Of a DNA stretch of 64,000 nucleotides, positions 12,601 through 23,612 are shown in pieces (position 1 is the stretch's first letter; each line of letters starts with the position of its first letter). Under the pieces are notes generated by a model. The model worked only from the letters and a program-made list of their open reading frames with translations. It searched no databases and was not told the origin of the DNA. A program made the translations under genes and the position numbers. This stretch comes from Nyssa sinensis. Lineage: Eukaryota; Streptophyta; Magnoliopsida; Cornales; Nyssaceae. The stretch spans positions 14,301,763 to 14,365,762 of the forward strand of contig CM018033.1 in NCBI GenBank assembly GCA_008638375.1, written 5' to 3'.

Positions 12601-13103
12601 GATAACTTAACAAATCCTATAAGCATACTTGCTCAATCAGAACTTATAAAACTCACGTCAACCACCTCCACCCACTGTTTACAATAAACAAATAACAAGT
12701 TTTCACCCAATTCAAACACAATCTTTCTCCAGTAAAAATTCGTTTAAGCAATACAATATACACATGCCCATGGTATTCTCCCATAATGCTACATGATATC
12801 CTGAGGGCAAACAAGCACCAATCTATTATGTACGCGAACATGTACCAAGTTATCACATACGGTCATGCCAATATACACATTATCCATATCATGCACTCCA
12901 CTGCACTAAATCACGTAAACATGCATCTTAGTATAACATTAACTAGCACGTAATCACAACAAGTGATGCATCAAGTATAAATAGCCACATAACATACAAG
13001 GTCCTATCACATTCCACCGATAATTCATACTAAGTTACACACTTTCCTCTGGGGTCCCATAGTGTTCAACAATACCCTACGGTCCCTAAGTATTCGAACC
13101 TAA
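9609..13103 (-). mobile_element. Non-coding body of the minus-strand gypsy element
   Basis: About 3.5 kb of AT-rich DNA lies between the pol tail and the primer-binding site. No gag, protease, RT or RNase H motif was seen in any frame, and no long open frame exists. An element with LTR, PBS, PPT and only a scrap of pol is non-autonomous, either LARD-like or internally replaced. Short microsatellite-like runs occur (TTATTATTATTATTA near 10101). Confidence 0.6.
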
Positions 13104-13115
13104 GCTCTGATACCA
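13104..13115 (-). promoter_or_regulatory. Primer-binding site, initiator-Met tRNA type
   Basis: On the minus strand TGGTATCAGAGC lies 3 nt after the LTR terminus GGGGCGTGACA. This sequence is complementary to the 3' end of plant initiator tRNA-Met and is the usual first-strand primer site of plant LTR retrotransposons. It proves the element's direction (minus) and that 13119 is the inner edge of its 5' LTR. Confidence 0.9.
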
Positions 13116-13118
13116 TGT

Positions 13119-13862
13119 TGTCACGCCCCGAATTTTCAAAACCCAATGAGTCAGTGAAAATGAACTAAAATGAATTAATGAAAGGAAATTAAATAGATTT
13201 AGTTGATTACACATTTATTTCCCCATGTTTCCCTAAAATTAAGAATGAAAATTTGCTACTAGACTTACTCAAGATGGGTTTCAAATGCCAATCAAATATC
13301 TCCCCCAACCAATAGTCAAAATTAGTCTAAGTCATGTTCAAGCATTGCCTCCAAGATAGCCCCAAAATGTCTCTAAATATACCTTGGAACAATGGCCCAA
13401 ATGGGCCCCAAATGCCCTAAGACGTAGGCTAATAATAGGTCAAAAATCCTACCTAAGGTGGTCTAAGGAAGTGGCCAAACATGGCCCATAAGGGTGGCTA
13501 AACATGGACTAAAAGGGTGGCCAAACATAGCCCAAAAGGGTGTCCAAACATGGCCTAAGGATTGGCCAAACATGGCCCAAGGCAAGTGGCCAAGGGTTGT
13601 AGCAAGGGCTGGCACACAAGGCTGGGCATAGGCAGGTAATGCGCAGGGGCTCAGGCAGTAGGGCACGCGGTGTGGCTGGCAGCTGCTGCAGCTTTTTCAC
13701 TATGGTTATAGTGTATTTGCTACAGCTTGATTTCTTCATTTTCTGAATTTTTTTTCTAAAGTGCTACAAGATGATTTTTCTAATTTTTGGCCTACTTCCT
13801 TAAGGTTTTTAACCCCCACTTTGTGGCACTCTTCCTATCTATATTTGGGCATTTTACACAAG
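13119..13862 (-). mobile_element. Truncated 5' LTR of the minus-strand gypsy element
   Basis: It starts TGTCACGCCCCGAATTTTC and matches 6290-~7075 in order: the leading ~350 bp, the short GGCCAAACATGG repeat, the GC-rich patch, GCAGCTTTTTCACT, and AACCCCCACTTTGTGG. After GGCATTTTACAC the match to the LTR in this orientation stops. About 2.2 kb of LTR, including its outer end and any target duplication, is missing. Confidence 0.85.
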
Positions 13863-15558
13863 CTGTATACCAAGTATGTGATAAAATGCCTCATTGAGAT
13901 TGAATAGAAAAGTCAAGGCATATTGGCATGGTGTGACCCTTTGGAAACATAGTGTGAGTTGAGCACATTGGTGCTATGCATTATGAGGGTATAGCTCCTA
14001 TGGTGAAAAATCTAAAATCTAGTCAATGACAGTACTCGCAGGCTAACAGGGAAGGACCGTGAAGCGAGACATGGATGTAGCATAGAGTTGCATGTGTGTG
14101 TCATGCATATTGCCATTGCATAACATTGAGGGATTGGATGGTTATAACTTATAAATATACACTTGCATATGCCATGTCTTAACTTTGTTCCTTGCATTAA
14201 CAATATGTCATACCAGCAGTTGTGCTGACCCTTTATGGGATATCATATTACAGATGAGGCTCCCGGTACTTGAGACTTGATGAAGTCTTGAAGGATGGAA
14301 GGGAAGCGGACTATGAAGGATATTTGGCCTATTGGGGCATATTTTTTTATGTATGAGGGCATAAACCCTAAGACATATGTATACCTGTAGAAATCTTGTA
14401 TATTATGAAAGCAATGGGCACGGCTCTATATATTGTAATGAGCATGAGATTGTGATGTTTTAAAATTCAAGTACATGTGTATATATGATGGATTGTATGT
14501 TAAAATGATGTATGAATGCTTTGTTGAGTAAGGGGAGGTATTCTTGTAGTTAACTTCATGGTGGTGGATTGTGTTGTGGAATATTAGGTGAAAAAGACTT
14601 AGAAAATAAAGGAAACCATGCTAAAAGTTTGTGAAAATTGAAAGGTTAGTTAGATGTGTAAAACACCCTAAATATAGGTGGAAAAAGTGCCAAAAATGGG
14701 GGGTTAAAAACCTTGAAGAAATAGGCTAAAAAAATAGCTTGCAAAACTTTGGAAAACAGAGAAAATCAACTGTAGAAACAGAGAAATTCAGCTGTAGTAA
14801 ATACATTGTAGCTACAGTAAACCTACGGGAAAACAGCCCAGGACATGCCCCTGACAGCCCTTGCCGCACACCCCGCGAGCGCGTGCCTATGCACCTACGC
14901 CGCGCGCCACGCGCGCTTGCTAGCCTGCCCTTGCGCGTGCTGTAGCCCAGCCTGCTACTTTGCCCATGCGCGTCAGCCCTAACAGCCCCCTGAAACTTGC
15001 CCTTAGCCATCCTTTTGGGCCATGTTTGGCCACCCTTTTGGGTCATGTTTGGGCACCCTATTGGGCCATGTTTGGCCAATCCTTGGGCCAGGGTTGGCCA
15101 CCCTTTTGGACCATTTTTTATCACTCTTTTAGACCGTGTTTGGCCACTCTTTTGGGCCATGTTTGGCTACCCTATTGGGCCATGTTTGGCCATTCTTATG
15201 GGCCATGTTTGGCTACTTCCTTAGACTATCTTGGGTGAAATTCTTGGCCTATGTTTTAGGGCACTTGGGAACCATTTGGGCCATTGTTCTAAGGTATATT
15301 TATAGACATTTTAGGGCAATTTTAGAAGCCACTTTTGAACATGACTTAGACTAATGTTGAATATAGATTGGGAGAGATAATTAATTGACATTAGAAGACT
15401 ATTTTGGTTAAATCTAATAGCAAGTTTTCATTTTCAAATCTTGGGAAAACATGGGAAAACAAATGAATAATCAACTAAGTCTACCTAATTACCTTTCATT
15501 TATTTTTCTTATTTCATTTCACTCACTCCCCGGGTTTATGAAAATTCGGGGCTCGACA
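13863..15558 (+). mobile_element. Inverted 1.7-kb 3' portion of a family-1 LTR, fused to the truncated 5' LTR
   Basis: From 13863 the sequence runs in the opposite LTR orientation. ATGCCTCATTGAGATTG and the following bases are the reverse complement of about 8100 downwards in the LTR at 6290-9218, and the block ends at GAAAATTCGGGGCTCGACA. The last ~900 bp is therefore an inverted copy of 13119-13862, giving a long imperfect palindrome with a central loop of roughly 800 bp. No primer-binding site follows 15558, so this end is not an intact 5' LTR edge. Confidence 0.8.
15005..15225 (+). repeat. Short tandem repeat, ~23-bp unit, in the LTR
   Basis: About ten imperfect copies of a unit resembling TTTTGGGCCATGTTTGGCCA. 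The unit length is not a multiple of three and lacks stops in most frames, which explains the overlapping open frames rich in GHVWP and GPCLAT. The same repeat occurs reversed at 6640-6770 and 13470-13600, and more weakly near 51060-51230 and 35450-35540. Confidence 0.7.
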
Positions 15559-17190
15559 CAAGCTAACTGTTTTTCTATTATGAACTTGTCGGGGGACTAA
15601 AGCATTATACTGATGCCAGAACCTCTGTTTGTGGATGATCCGTCGGTATAGAGCTGCTATGCCGTGGTGTTCTCATCGAGTTGTGTTTTAACGTGTAGTG
15701 CCAGAGTGAATTCAACAACAAAATCTGCCAGTGCTTGCCCTTTGATGGAGGTCTGTGGTACGTAGGATATATAAAATTTTCCCAGCTCCATAGACCACTT
15801 AACCAGGTGTCCTGAGATTTCAGGTTTGCATAGTGCTGACTTTAGTAGATAAGCGGTCGGGATCTCAATAAGATGCGCTTGAAAGTAGGGCCTGAGCTTC
15901 TGAGCAAAAATTATCAAAGCGAAGGCCAACTTTTCGATCTTAGAGTACCTTGTCTCTACGTCCAGAAGTGCCTTGCTTATATAAAAAGCAGGCCTTTTAA
16001 CTCTTTTCTCCTGTCTGACCAATGCAGAGCTGACGGCGTTTTTTGAAACCGCAAGAAAGAGGAGCAATTTTTCTTTTTGGACTAGCTTTGAGAGGTGCTC
16101 GAGGGATGCTAGATACTGCTTCAATTCTTGAAAGGATTTTTCGCACTCTAGGGTCCATTTTAGGGCCTTACTCTCCCTCAAAGCTTTGAAAAATGGAAGG
16201 CAGCGATTAGTAGACTTGGAGATGAATCGGTTTAGAGCCGCAATCCTCCCATTCAAGGCCTAAATGTCTTTCTTGGTCTTTGGTGACTCCAGTTCAGCTA
16301 GGGCTTTGATCTGCGTAAGGTTTGCCTCGATACCCTTCTAGGAAACCAGAAAGCCTAAGAACTTCTCTTTAGTTACCCCAAATGTACATTTCAAGAGGTT
16401 CAATTTCATCCTATGCTACCTCAAGATGTTAAATGTCCAACTCAAATGCTGGATGTGGTAGCTTTTCTACAGGCTTTTGACTAGCATGTCACCTATATAG
16501 ACTTCCATCGTGTCACCGATCAGAGGGCCAAACACCTTATTTACCAGACATTGATACGTAACCCCAACATTCTTCAGATCGAATGGCATCACTCTATAAC
16601 AATAGAGACCTCGTTCAGATATGAAGGCCATCTTTTCTTGGTTTAGGGGCTACATCTGGATCTGGTTATATCAAGAGAAAGCATCCATAAAGCTCATGAG
16701 TTCATGCCCAACTATCGCGTCAACAAGTTGGTCTATCTTCGAAAGGGGAAAACTATCTTTGGGGTAGGCTTTGTTGAGGTCCATGTAGTCAACACAGACC
16801 CTCCACTTGTTATTTTTCTTCTTGACAAGAACGGTATTGGCGAGCCATTCTGGATATAACACTTCCTTTATTATTTTAGCGTCCAGCAACCTCTGGATTT
16901 CTTTGTTAATGATCTTGTGGCGCTATGGAACAAACGTCCTCCTTTTTTGTCTCATAGGAGGGTGATCAGGATTGGTCATTACTTTGTGGGAGATAAGGCC
17001 AGGGTCTATTCCTTCCACATCTTTGGTTTCCCAAACAAATACCGAGAGGTTGTTCTTCAGAAACTCCACCATCTCCTTTTGCTCAGAAGAGGATAGGTCT
17101 GAACTAATTTGCAAATACTGACCTCTACTATCTCCTTTTGCTCGGAAGAGGATAGGTCTGAACTAATTTGCAAATACAGACCTCCCCCAT
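15559..17190 (-). pseudogene. Tat-lineage Ty3/gypsy pol fragment: RT, RNase H, start of second RNase H
   Basis: Minus-strand reading from 17114 down gives a pre-RT segment ending MRQKRRTFVP, then the RT segment with WLANTVLVKKKNNKWRVC, DLNKAYPKDSFPL and HELMSFMDAFS, then the connection and RNase H region (NRFISKSTNRCLPFF, AFYISKALL, RYSKIEKLA, LRPYFQAH). It ends in YTDGSSTNRGSG, the start of the additional archaeal-type RNase H typical of the Tat branch. The RT active-site box reads YIGD instead of YIDD. Several stops interrupt it, among them after RRTFVP, after MDAFS, after DMLVKSL and after FLVS. Gag, protease and integrase are absent. The left end at 15559 abuts the inverted LTR exactly, so the second RNase H is truncated there. 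Confidence 0.9.
17071..17187 (-). repeat. 59-bp tandem duplication in the pol fragment
   Basis: ATCTCCTTTTGCTC begins both units, at 17071 and 17130. The two copies differ at only a few positions (CAGAAG/CGGAAG, ATACTGACC/ATACAGACC). 59 is not a multiple of three, so the repeat also shifts the frame. Confidence 0.8.
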
Positions 17191-17739
17191 CAGGGCCTAC
17201 AATTTGCCGATTCCTAAAATCAAGTGACAACTCCTAATAAATGAGTGATCTTTAAGTTTTGTAATCATCTAGTCTGTTATTGTCGGTCAATTAATGAACA
17301 TTAATCAAAATTGGATCTTCGATTGTAAGTTTCAATTAATGGACATTAATCAAAATCCAATTAAAGATGATTCATCGATTTGAATATGCAATGATAGTGG
17401 GTTTATTCATAACTTTAGACGAGTTTGAAGGGTTGGAGGCCCACCAAGGATGAGATCCCCACAATATTTAGCCAATATTATTTTTATTTGAATTTTTTTT
17501 TCCTGTTGGAGATTATGCATAAAAAATCGCACATATTTTAAAGGTCACATATATATTATAAATGAAAAATACCTTAATTATTTACGGACTAAACGTATTA
17601 AGTGAATTCGATTTATAAATCAGGCCAATCAAATTCAGTCATTTGGAGAAGTTTTTTTTTTTTTTTTTTGGGTTTAGTTTTCAGGAGAGAAAAAAAAAAT
17701 TGGAATAAATTACTTTGAAATATAATAGCAACAATAATG
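17191..17739. other. AT-rich intergenic sequence, no gene seen
   Basis: It contains a short direct repeat (ATTAATGGACATTAATCAAAAT-type phrases at about 17285-17360) and a T run at 17651-17670. No coding similarity. Confidence 0.5.
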
Positions 17740-18257
17740 TGGCCAATTAGTTGGTATTAATGATAACCTAAATAATTATAATTAGATTCTAACATATTGG
17801 TTGGCTTCCTTTGAAGTAAATATCCACTGTGACCAAAAAACACATACAAAATTTAGGCTTCTTTTTGCATTATTCTCTGTAGCTTAAAATTCAATAAATC
17901 TGGGCTTTCATTTTATAAAACTTACTAAACCCGATCACTAAAATTATTTTACAGTGAATTTTGGTAATTAACTTGGATTACTTTAATAACAAGAGACAAT
18001 AAAGCTGAAGAAATGCTTGTTATTTGCAAGATGCGGGACTATATATATATCCAATGTGATGGTCAAATGATGCAACGCAATTTTTACTTTGATTTTTCAT
18101 TATTGAATATGCCTCGCTATGGACGGGAACTAAATTATTCAAGATTGGTCAGGCTAGAAGCCCATTTTATAGATAAATTTTGAAACTTATTAATTTATTA
18201 AATTCGATTTGATAAGTTAATAAATAGTTTAATATTACATAAAAAAAAAAAAATAAA

Positions 18258-18739
18258 AGGTAAATTATACTGATCTCCCTTAAGATTTCTGATAATTACA
18301 CTGATCTCCTTTAAGATTTATGAATTTACACTGACGTCCTGTACTTTACTTGATAATATACAAATACCTCTTTTTGATCAATATTTTTCTTCAAAATGAC
18401 AAAACTACAATTTTTATGTTTTTTTTTTTTCAATTTTTAAATTTTGACTTTTTTTCATTTTCCAAATAACTATTGATTAATACCTTAATTTTTTTTTATA
18501 TAAAATAAAAATAAATTATTTTACCTTAATTTTATTTTTATATAAATTAAAAAAATTAAAAAGTTTGAGAAAATTGGTCAAAATTTTAAAATTGCAAAAA
18601 CTAAAATAAAATAAATTAAAATGGACAGTTTGTCATTTTGATTAAAAATATTGACTGAGTGAGTGTATTTATATATTGTCAAAGTATGAGAGACTAATAT
18701 AATTTTAGAAACCTTAAGTGAGGTCAATGTAATTTATCT
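18258..18739. mobile_element. MITE-like foldback element, ~480 bp
   Basis: The ends are inverted repeats: AGGTAAATTATACTGATCTC at the left and, reversed, AGATAAATTACATTGACCTC at the right. Imperfect complementarity extends inward for over 100 bp (for example AAAATGACAAAACT against TTTGTCATTTTG). The left arm carries an extra copy of the ACACTGATCTCCTTTAAGATTT phrase. It is flanked by an A-rich direct repeat of 8-9 bp (AAAATAAA), consistent with a Mutator- or hAT-type non-autonomous element. The low-complexity flank makes the target duplication uncertain. It is absent from duplication unit 2. Confidence 0.65.
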
Positions 18740-19660
18740 AAAATAAAATAACTCGAATTCAGTTCGATTCGAGTCTCGTTTAAAGTTTACTGAAAAAATT
18801 AACAAATCGAGTTTGTATACTATTTAAAACATTTTTATTTAATGAATTAAATTTTAACAACTTATTACTTGGTTCCCCTCGTCTTATTTACCGCCCTACC
18901 ACCATGTGACAAATAGACGAGATAGTTATTTAAGATTGAAATTCTATTTTTTATGCTATGTGTTAAGACATAAGCATGCAAGAGTTTGGGCACAAAATGT
19001 GCCAATATTACTAAAGTCCTGTTTGGCCCATCGTTATAAGCTTTGATTCGCAACACAATACCGTGTTTGAATGAGTTCAGTTTACTCAGTTGCGAGTCGT
19101 ACTTTTCTGTCAAAACAGAGAGTTGAGTTAAACATGTTCTTATACCTTATTATTGAACTTTAATTTGTGAGCCTGAGTATTCTTCTAGAATCTGGACAAA
19201 AACCTCGATAAAATTACTAAATAGCTCACCTTCCATCGTGGCATTGACCGTGGGTCGGTGGTTCCTACAACTCAACACAGTATTTGATGTTTGTATGCTC
19301 CAAAAGCATTCCTTTGTACAACAGTGCAAGTTAGCACTATGTGCTCCAATGTAAATCACACGCTGGGAATATCTTTGGCCTATCGGTGAGGACATTATAT
19401 ATAATAATGAGGCCCACACATTATATATAATAATTGAGCCCATTTATATATACTTTTATTATATTTTCTATTTATATTATATAATTCTTAATTATATAAT
19501 ATATTAAAATATTAATTATTTAATTTATATTTAAATTAGTTTAACACTTTTAATAAAATAAAGGGTAAATAAGACATTTCCTACTCAAAAACTACTTCTG
19601 AACAAATTTGCCCAAATACTTAATTAATCACTATTATCATCATAATCAATTCTGACTGAT

Positions 19661-19755
19661 ATATATATATATATATATATCCAAATACTAAAATATTTTT
19701 TTATTAATTAATTAATTCAAAATCAATTCTACATTAAGTTTAACAATGTCCAACG

Positions 19756-19788
<33 letters not shown>
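19661..19788. repeat. Two AT microsatellites
   Basis: (AT)n at about 19661-19680 and (TA)n at about 19761-19788, separated by AT-rich DNA. Confidence 0.85.
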
Positions 19789-19793
<5 letters not shown>

Positions 19794-19800
19794 AAAAAAT

Positions 19801-19844
19801 ATTAGAAATCCCACATTGAGTATATAAATTGGGGGATTTCTAAC
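19801..19844. repeat. Small palindrome TTAGAAATCCC...GGGATTTCTAA
   Basis: An 11-bp inverted repeat encloses CACATTGAG and an AT-rich middle. The left half resembles the start of a common plant copia LTR type (AGAAATCCCACATT), so this may be a much deleted LTR relic. Function unknown. Confidence 0.35.
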
Positions 19845-20319
19845 GATCATGCGGTGAGGAAAGTTCTCTATAGCAATGGCGGCCCGCCTATTACCACCCT
19901 TAAGCCTACCTACCTACGTCCCAAGAATGCATCTTGTGATTGTTCTTGGAAACTCATCAGGTTACATTTGCTGCCAAAAAATTGTATGATTTTGCAAAAT
20001 GCAAAATAAATTAAATGACTAAAGCATAACAGTCTAAAAGCTTGGAATATTGGTTAGATCAAATCATATGAAAATACATTCAAACAACATTTATACTTTA
20101 TTTTGCATAATAAAATACAAAGCTACAGAAGTAGGAACGATATTATCTAGAGAGAGAGACATCTCTCATCTTTTTATCCCCAAAAAAATGTCCCAATATA
20201 ACTTCCTAAGTAATACAACTACAAAACAAGATTGATACTTTAGAGCATAAATCACTAAAACTCAAATAGAAAAATATGATTTCCAAAAGAAGCTAACAAA
20301 CACTCAAAAGCTAGCTATC

Positions 20320-20707
20320 TTATGCAGGATGTGGCATGAGAAAAGGAATGGTGGGAAGATGGAAAGGAGGGAATGTTGGCAGACTAGGAAGTGGTGGAAT
20401 CCCTAGAATAAAAGGGATTTGAGGAAGTGGGGATCAAAGTGGAATCTTAGGAATTTGTGGGATTGGGGGTAGAAATGGAAGTGGAAATGGAAGCTGAGGA
20501 ATCTCAGGGATAAATGGGATGTATGGCAAAGGAGAAATTTTTTTTATCTCACCTAAATTCACCCTTATCTTGATTCTACTAAACTCTTCCATATTTCCTT
20601 TATTTTCAAATTCTCCTTTTAACTTTTGGCATTCCAAGTTGGCGAGCATCACACTTAATATCAAAATTGGTAACCAAGATCAAGGTAAACAACGAAATGA
20701 GTTTAAT
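20320..20707 (-). pseudogene. Proline-rich secreted protein pseudogene (paralog of 23613-24035)
   Basis: It aligns along its whole length with the intact copy at 23613-24035. The counterpart of the start codon is ATT (20705-20707) instead of ATG. The signal-peptide region is still legible in that frame (KLISLFTLILVTNFDIKCDA), followed by RQLGMPK. A frameshift near 20625 moves the rest into another frame (GEFENKGNMEEFSRIKIRVNLGE, read in part), and an in-frame TGA at 20434-20436 interrupts the PIPQIPKIPL segment before the tail ending in MPHPA. A TATATAAGCA box survives at 20792-20801 on the minus strand, matching the intact copy. Three independent lesions make expression of a functional product very unlikely. 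Confidence 0.85.
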
Positions 20708-21350
20708 GATAATTGAAGTTGAATATAGTGAACTCACAAGCTTATTTTTCTTTTAGAGAGAGCTTATGTTCAGTCCCCAACTTTAACGGGTGCTTATATA
20801 GAGATTAGAGATGGTATAACATTAGAGAAAGGACTGATCTCATATTTCTCCTAACTCATTTTTTTTCCACCTCTTTTAGAAAAAGTATGGTAACGAAAGA
20901 GCAACGATAAATATTCTCTTATAATTCATATTTGTCTCACTTCTCTCGTAAAGATAAAATCTATTTCTCATAAGACTCCGCATTAAAGATAAATGTAAGT
21001 TATAAAAAATAAAAAATCAATCATTATTCATGATGAATAAAGATGAATTTCACATTTTAATTATCTCACCTTATAATCCATTCTTTGACTTGAGCTGAGA
21101 TCTATCAGTAAATTTCATGAATAATTCTTACTGGCTTTCTCATACGAATAAAATCCACCATTTATGTAATCCACCAGCGAATCTCATCTTTTCGTAAGAA
21201 GGTGGTGGGCTTTGCCCCCGATTAGAAGAGATTTGAGGTGGAAAATCAACGTCATATAATGAAAAGCTTTGAGCGTTGTGCCACCGGTTGGGAGAGAATT
21301 GGAAAGAGTGCCATGTCTATCAATTGTCTACTTTACAATTAATAATCAGA

Positions 21351-22037
21351 TCTCGGTTTATATTTAATGAAATTACTTATTTATGATATATAAATTATAT
21401 ATATATATATATAAATAAATGAGATTTGGACAAAGTGCCTAGAAAAGCTTTAACTCACACAGGTAATTAACAGTGACCCCTGGTGAAGGAGATATGCTGC
21501 GAATATTAATGCTAGACATTCTAATAAAGAGTGCCACAGTCAGTTATAAAAATCGTAATTTAATTAGTGTATAATTTATGTGTCAATATCACATAAAAGT
21601 TTTCAAATTTCACGATTGAAGATAGTATTTTTTTTCCCAGTAAGTTATCTCAGTAAAATATGCCAACACTTGTATAGGTAGAGTCCATTCATTCTAAATC
21701 CCATACAATAAATTTTATGTGTGTTGAGTTAATTTGTTAAGAATTAAGTCTGCATTACTATGAGTGAGCAAGCAAGATAGTTAAATAAAAATTTATCACG
21801 CTGGTTGTATTTAAAATGTATAAATTATGAATATTAAAGAAAAGATAAAACTCAATTTATGTTCTAAAAGCTTTAGGGTGATGTTTATTTTTTATTTTTT
21901 TTAAATACCTAAATGGCCATGAAAGGGACAAAATATCTTATAAAATGTTTTAAAACACTTTTCTTTAACTACTTTTTTTCATTATAAATAGTATTATTTT
22001 CGTATTTCACTTATTAATAAAAGAAAAGGAGATATTT
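21351..22037. other. AT-rich spacer between the duplicated segments
   Basis: No gene seen. It holds a short (AT)n run at about 21393-21412. Confidence 0.5.
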
Positions 22038-22316
22038 AATAATGTGGCCAACTATTAGGTATTAATGATAAGTTGAATTACTAGAATTCTAAAATAATCG
22101 TTGGCTTTCTTTGAAGCATAATAACAACAATAATATGTATCCATTCCACCTGTGCCCAAAACACACACACACACATACACGTACAAAATATATTGAGGCT
22201 TTCTCATGCTATGTTTTAAGACATTTACAGCCCTATTGCTATTTGACAAATATATGAGATAATTATTTAAGATTAAAATTCTATTTTTCTTATGCTATGT
22301 GTTAAAGCATAAGCCT

Positions 22317-22355
<39 letters not shown>

Positions 22356-23612
22356 CCAATTGTCTACTATCCTTTATTTGAGATACTGTGATAGTAGTTT
22401 TATCATTAGATACCAAACAGAACGATGTCGCTCATAAAATTGAAACCTGGAAAATTATTTTGAAAAATTGAAAAGCTATTTGAGTGTATGAAATGTTGTT
22501 AGTTTTCAATTTTGGTGATTAATACAGTTTGTTCTAGAATACGTTGGCATTGCCTGGCGCATCTAAATTCTCAACGCTAAGCAAACATCATAATTAATTG
22601 CAAATTATGTGCAAATTCCACACTACTAAATACAAAGTAAATCTTACCTAGAAAGAACGATTTGACTCATTGGGCCCACCCATATTGCTTCAAGATGGAT
22701 GTCACACCACTCTAACCCGCCTTTATTCTACCTCTCTCACAAAGACGGGATCAACTAGTGGGTCTCATCGTAGACTTCATGAGCATCAAACCCCACTTTT
22801 GAGAGAGAAGTAGGAAATAGATGGATAATAAAAGATCGAACATCTATCACTACTCTAATAAGAGATAAGACGAATTTGGGAAATAAATAAACCCGAGCCA
22901 TGTTCACAATGAGGATGCCTTGTTTATATATTTAATTTATCAAAATACCCATACTAATTTATGCAACTACCTGAATATTTAAATATTTTGTTTGAGTATC
23001 ATTTATAATTCAGGTGTTTTGATGTTTTATGAATTTATTTTATGATTTTTTTTCCTTAAAATATAATAGATGATTTTTTTTTTTTATGAGTTTAAGTAGT
23101 ATAAAATGAATTTTGTACGAAGAAAGGCAAGTCAAGGTTTTGGAAGACAGTGATGTGGCACATGGATAGACGAAGAGAGGTGCATGAAAGTTCTCTTTAG
23201 GCTTGCCCGTTACCATGCCTAATTGAGCCTACCTATGTCCCAAGACTACATCTTGTGATATTAGGTTGCATGGGGTACCAAAAAAAAAAATTTTATTTTG
23301 GTAAAATACATAATGAATGACGAAAGCATTGTAGTCTAATAGAGAGAACATTGGTTGGACGAAACCAAATGGAAATACATTCAAACGTCTACACTTTATT
23401 TTGCATTACAAAATACAGAGTTACAGTCTGAAATATGACATTATAGAGAGAAAGAGAGACAACTCTTTGTCTTCTTATCCCCAAAAAATAGTCACAATAT
23501 AACTCCTTATGTAACACAATTGCATAACAAGACTGATACTTTAGAGCATAGAACACCAAAATCTAAATAGAAAAATAAGGTTTTCAAAAGAAGCTAACAA
23601 ACAATCAAAAGC

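Larger units (their letters stand above)
17740..21350. repeat. Segmental duplication, unit 1 (with proline-rich pseudogene)
   Basis: Landmarks recur in the same order at 22040-24810: AATAATGTGGCCAA...GGTATTAATGATAA (17737 / 22038); GACAAATA.A.GAGAT then TTATTTAAGATT (18908 / 22243); CCTAC...TATGTCCCAAGA and CATCTTGTGAT (19905 / 23230); the proline-rich gene; and AAGAGATTT.AGGTGGAAAATC to ACCATGTC.ATCAATT (21226 / 24681). Unit 1 has about 1 kb extra near 17870-18880, including a foldback element. Edges are approximate. Confidence 0.75.

Noticed and set aside
14726..15354. Several overlapping open frames on both strands (GPCLAT, GHVW, WPTLAQG patterns)
   Set aside because: They are translations of the ~23-bp LTR minisatellite, which lacks stops in most frames.
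13119..15558. Initial reading as one long-terminal-inverted-repeat DNA transposon
   Set aside because: The primer-binding site next to 13119 and the match to opposite orientations of a known LTR show that the two ends are the same LTR end facing opposite ways, not transposon TIRs.
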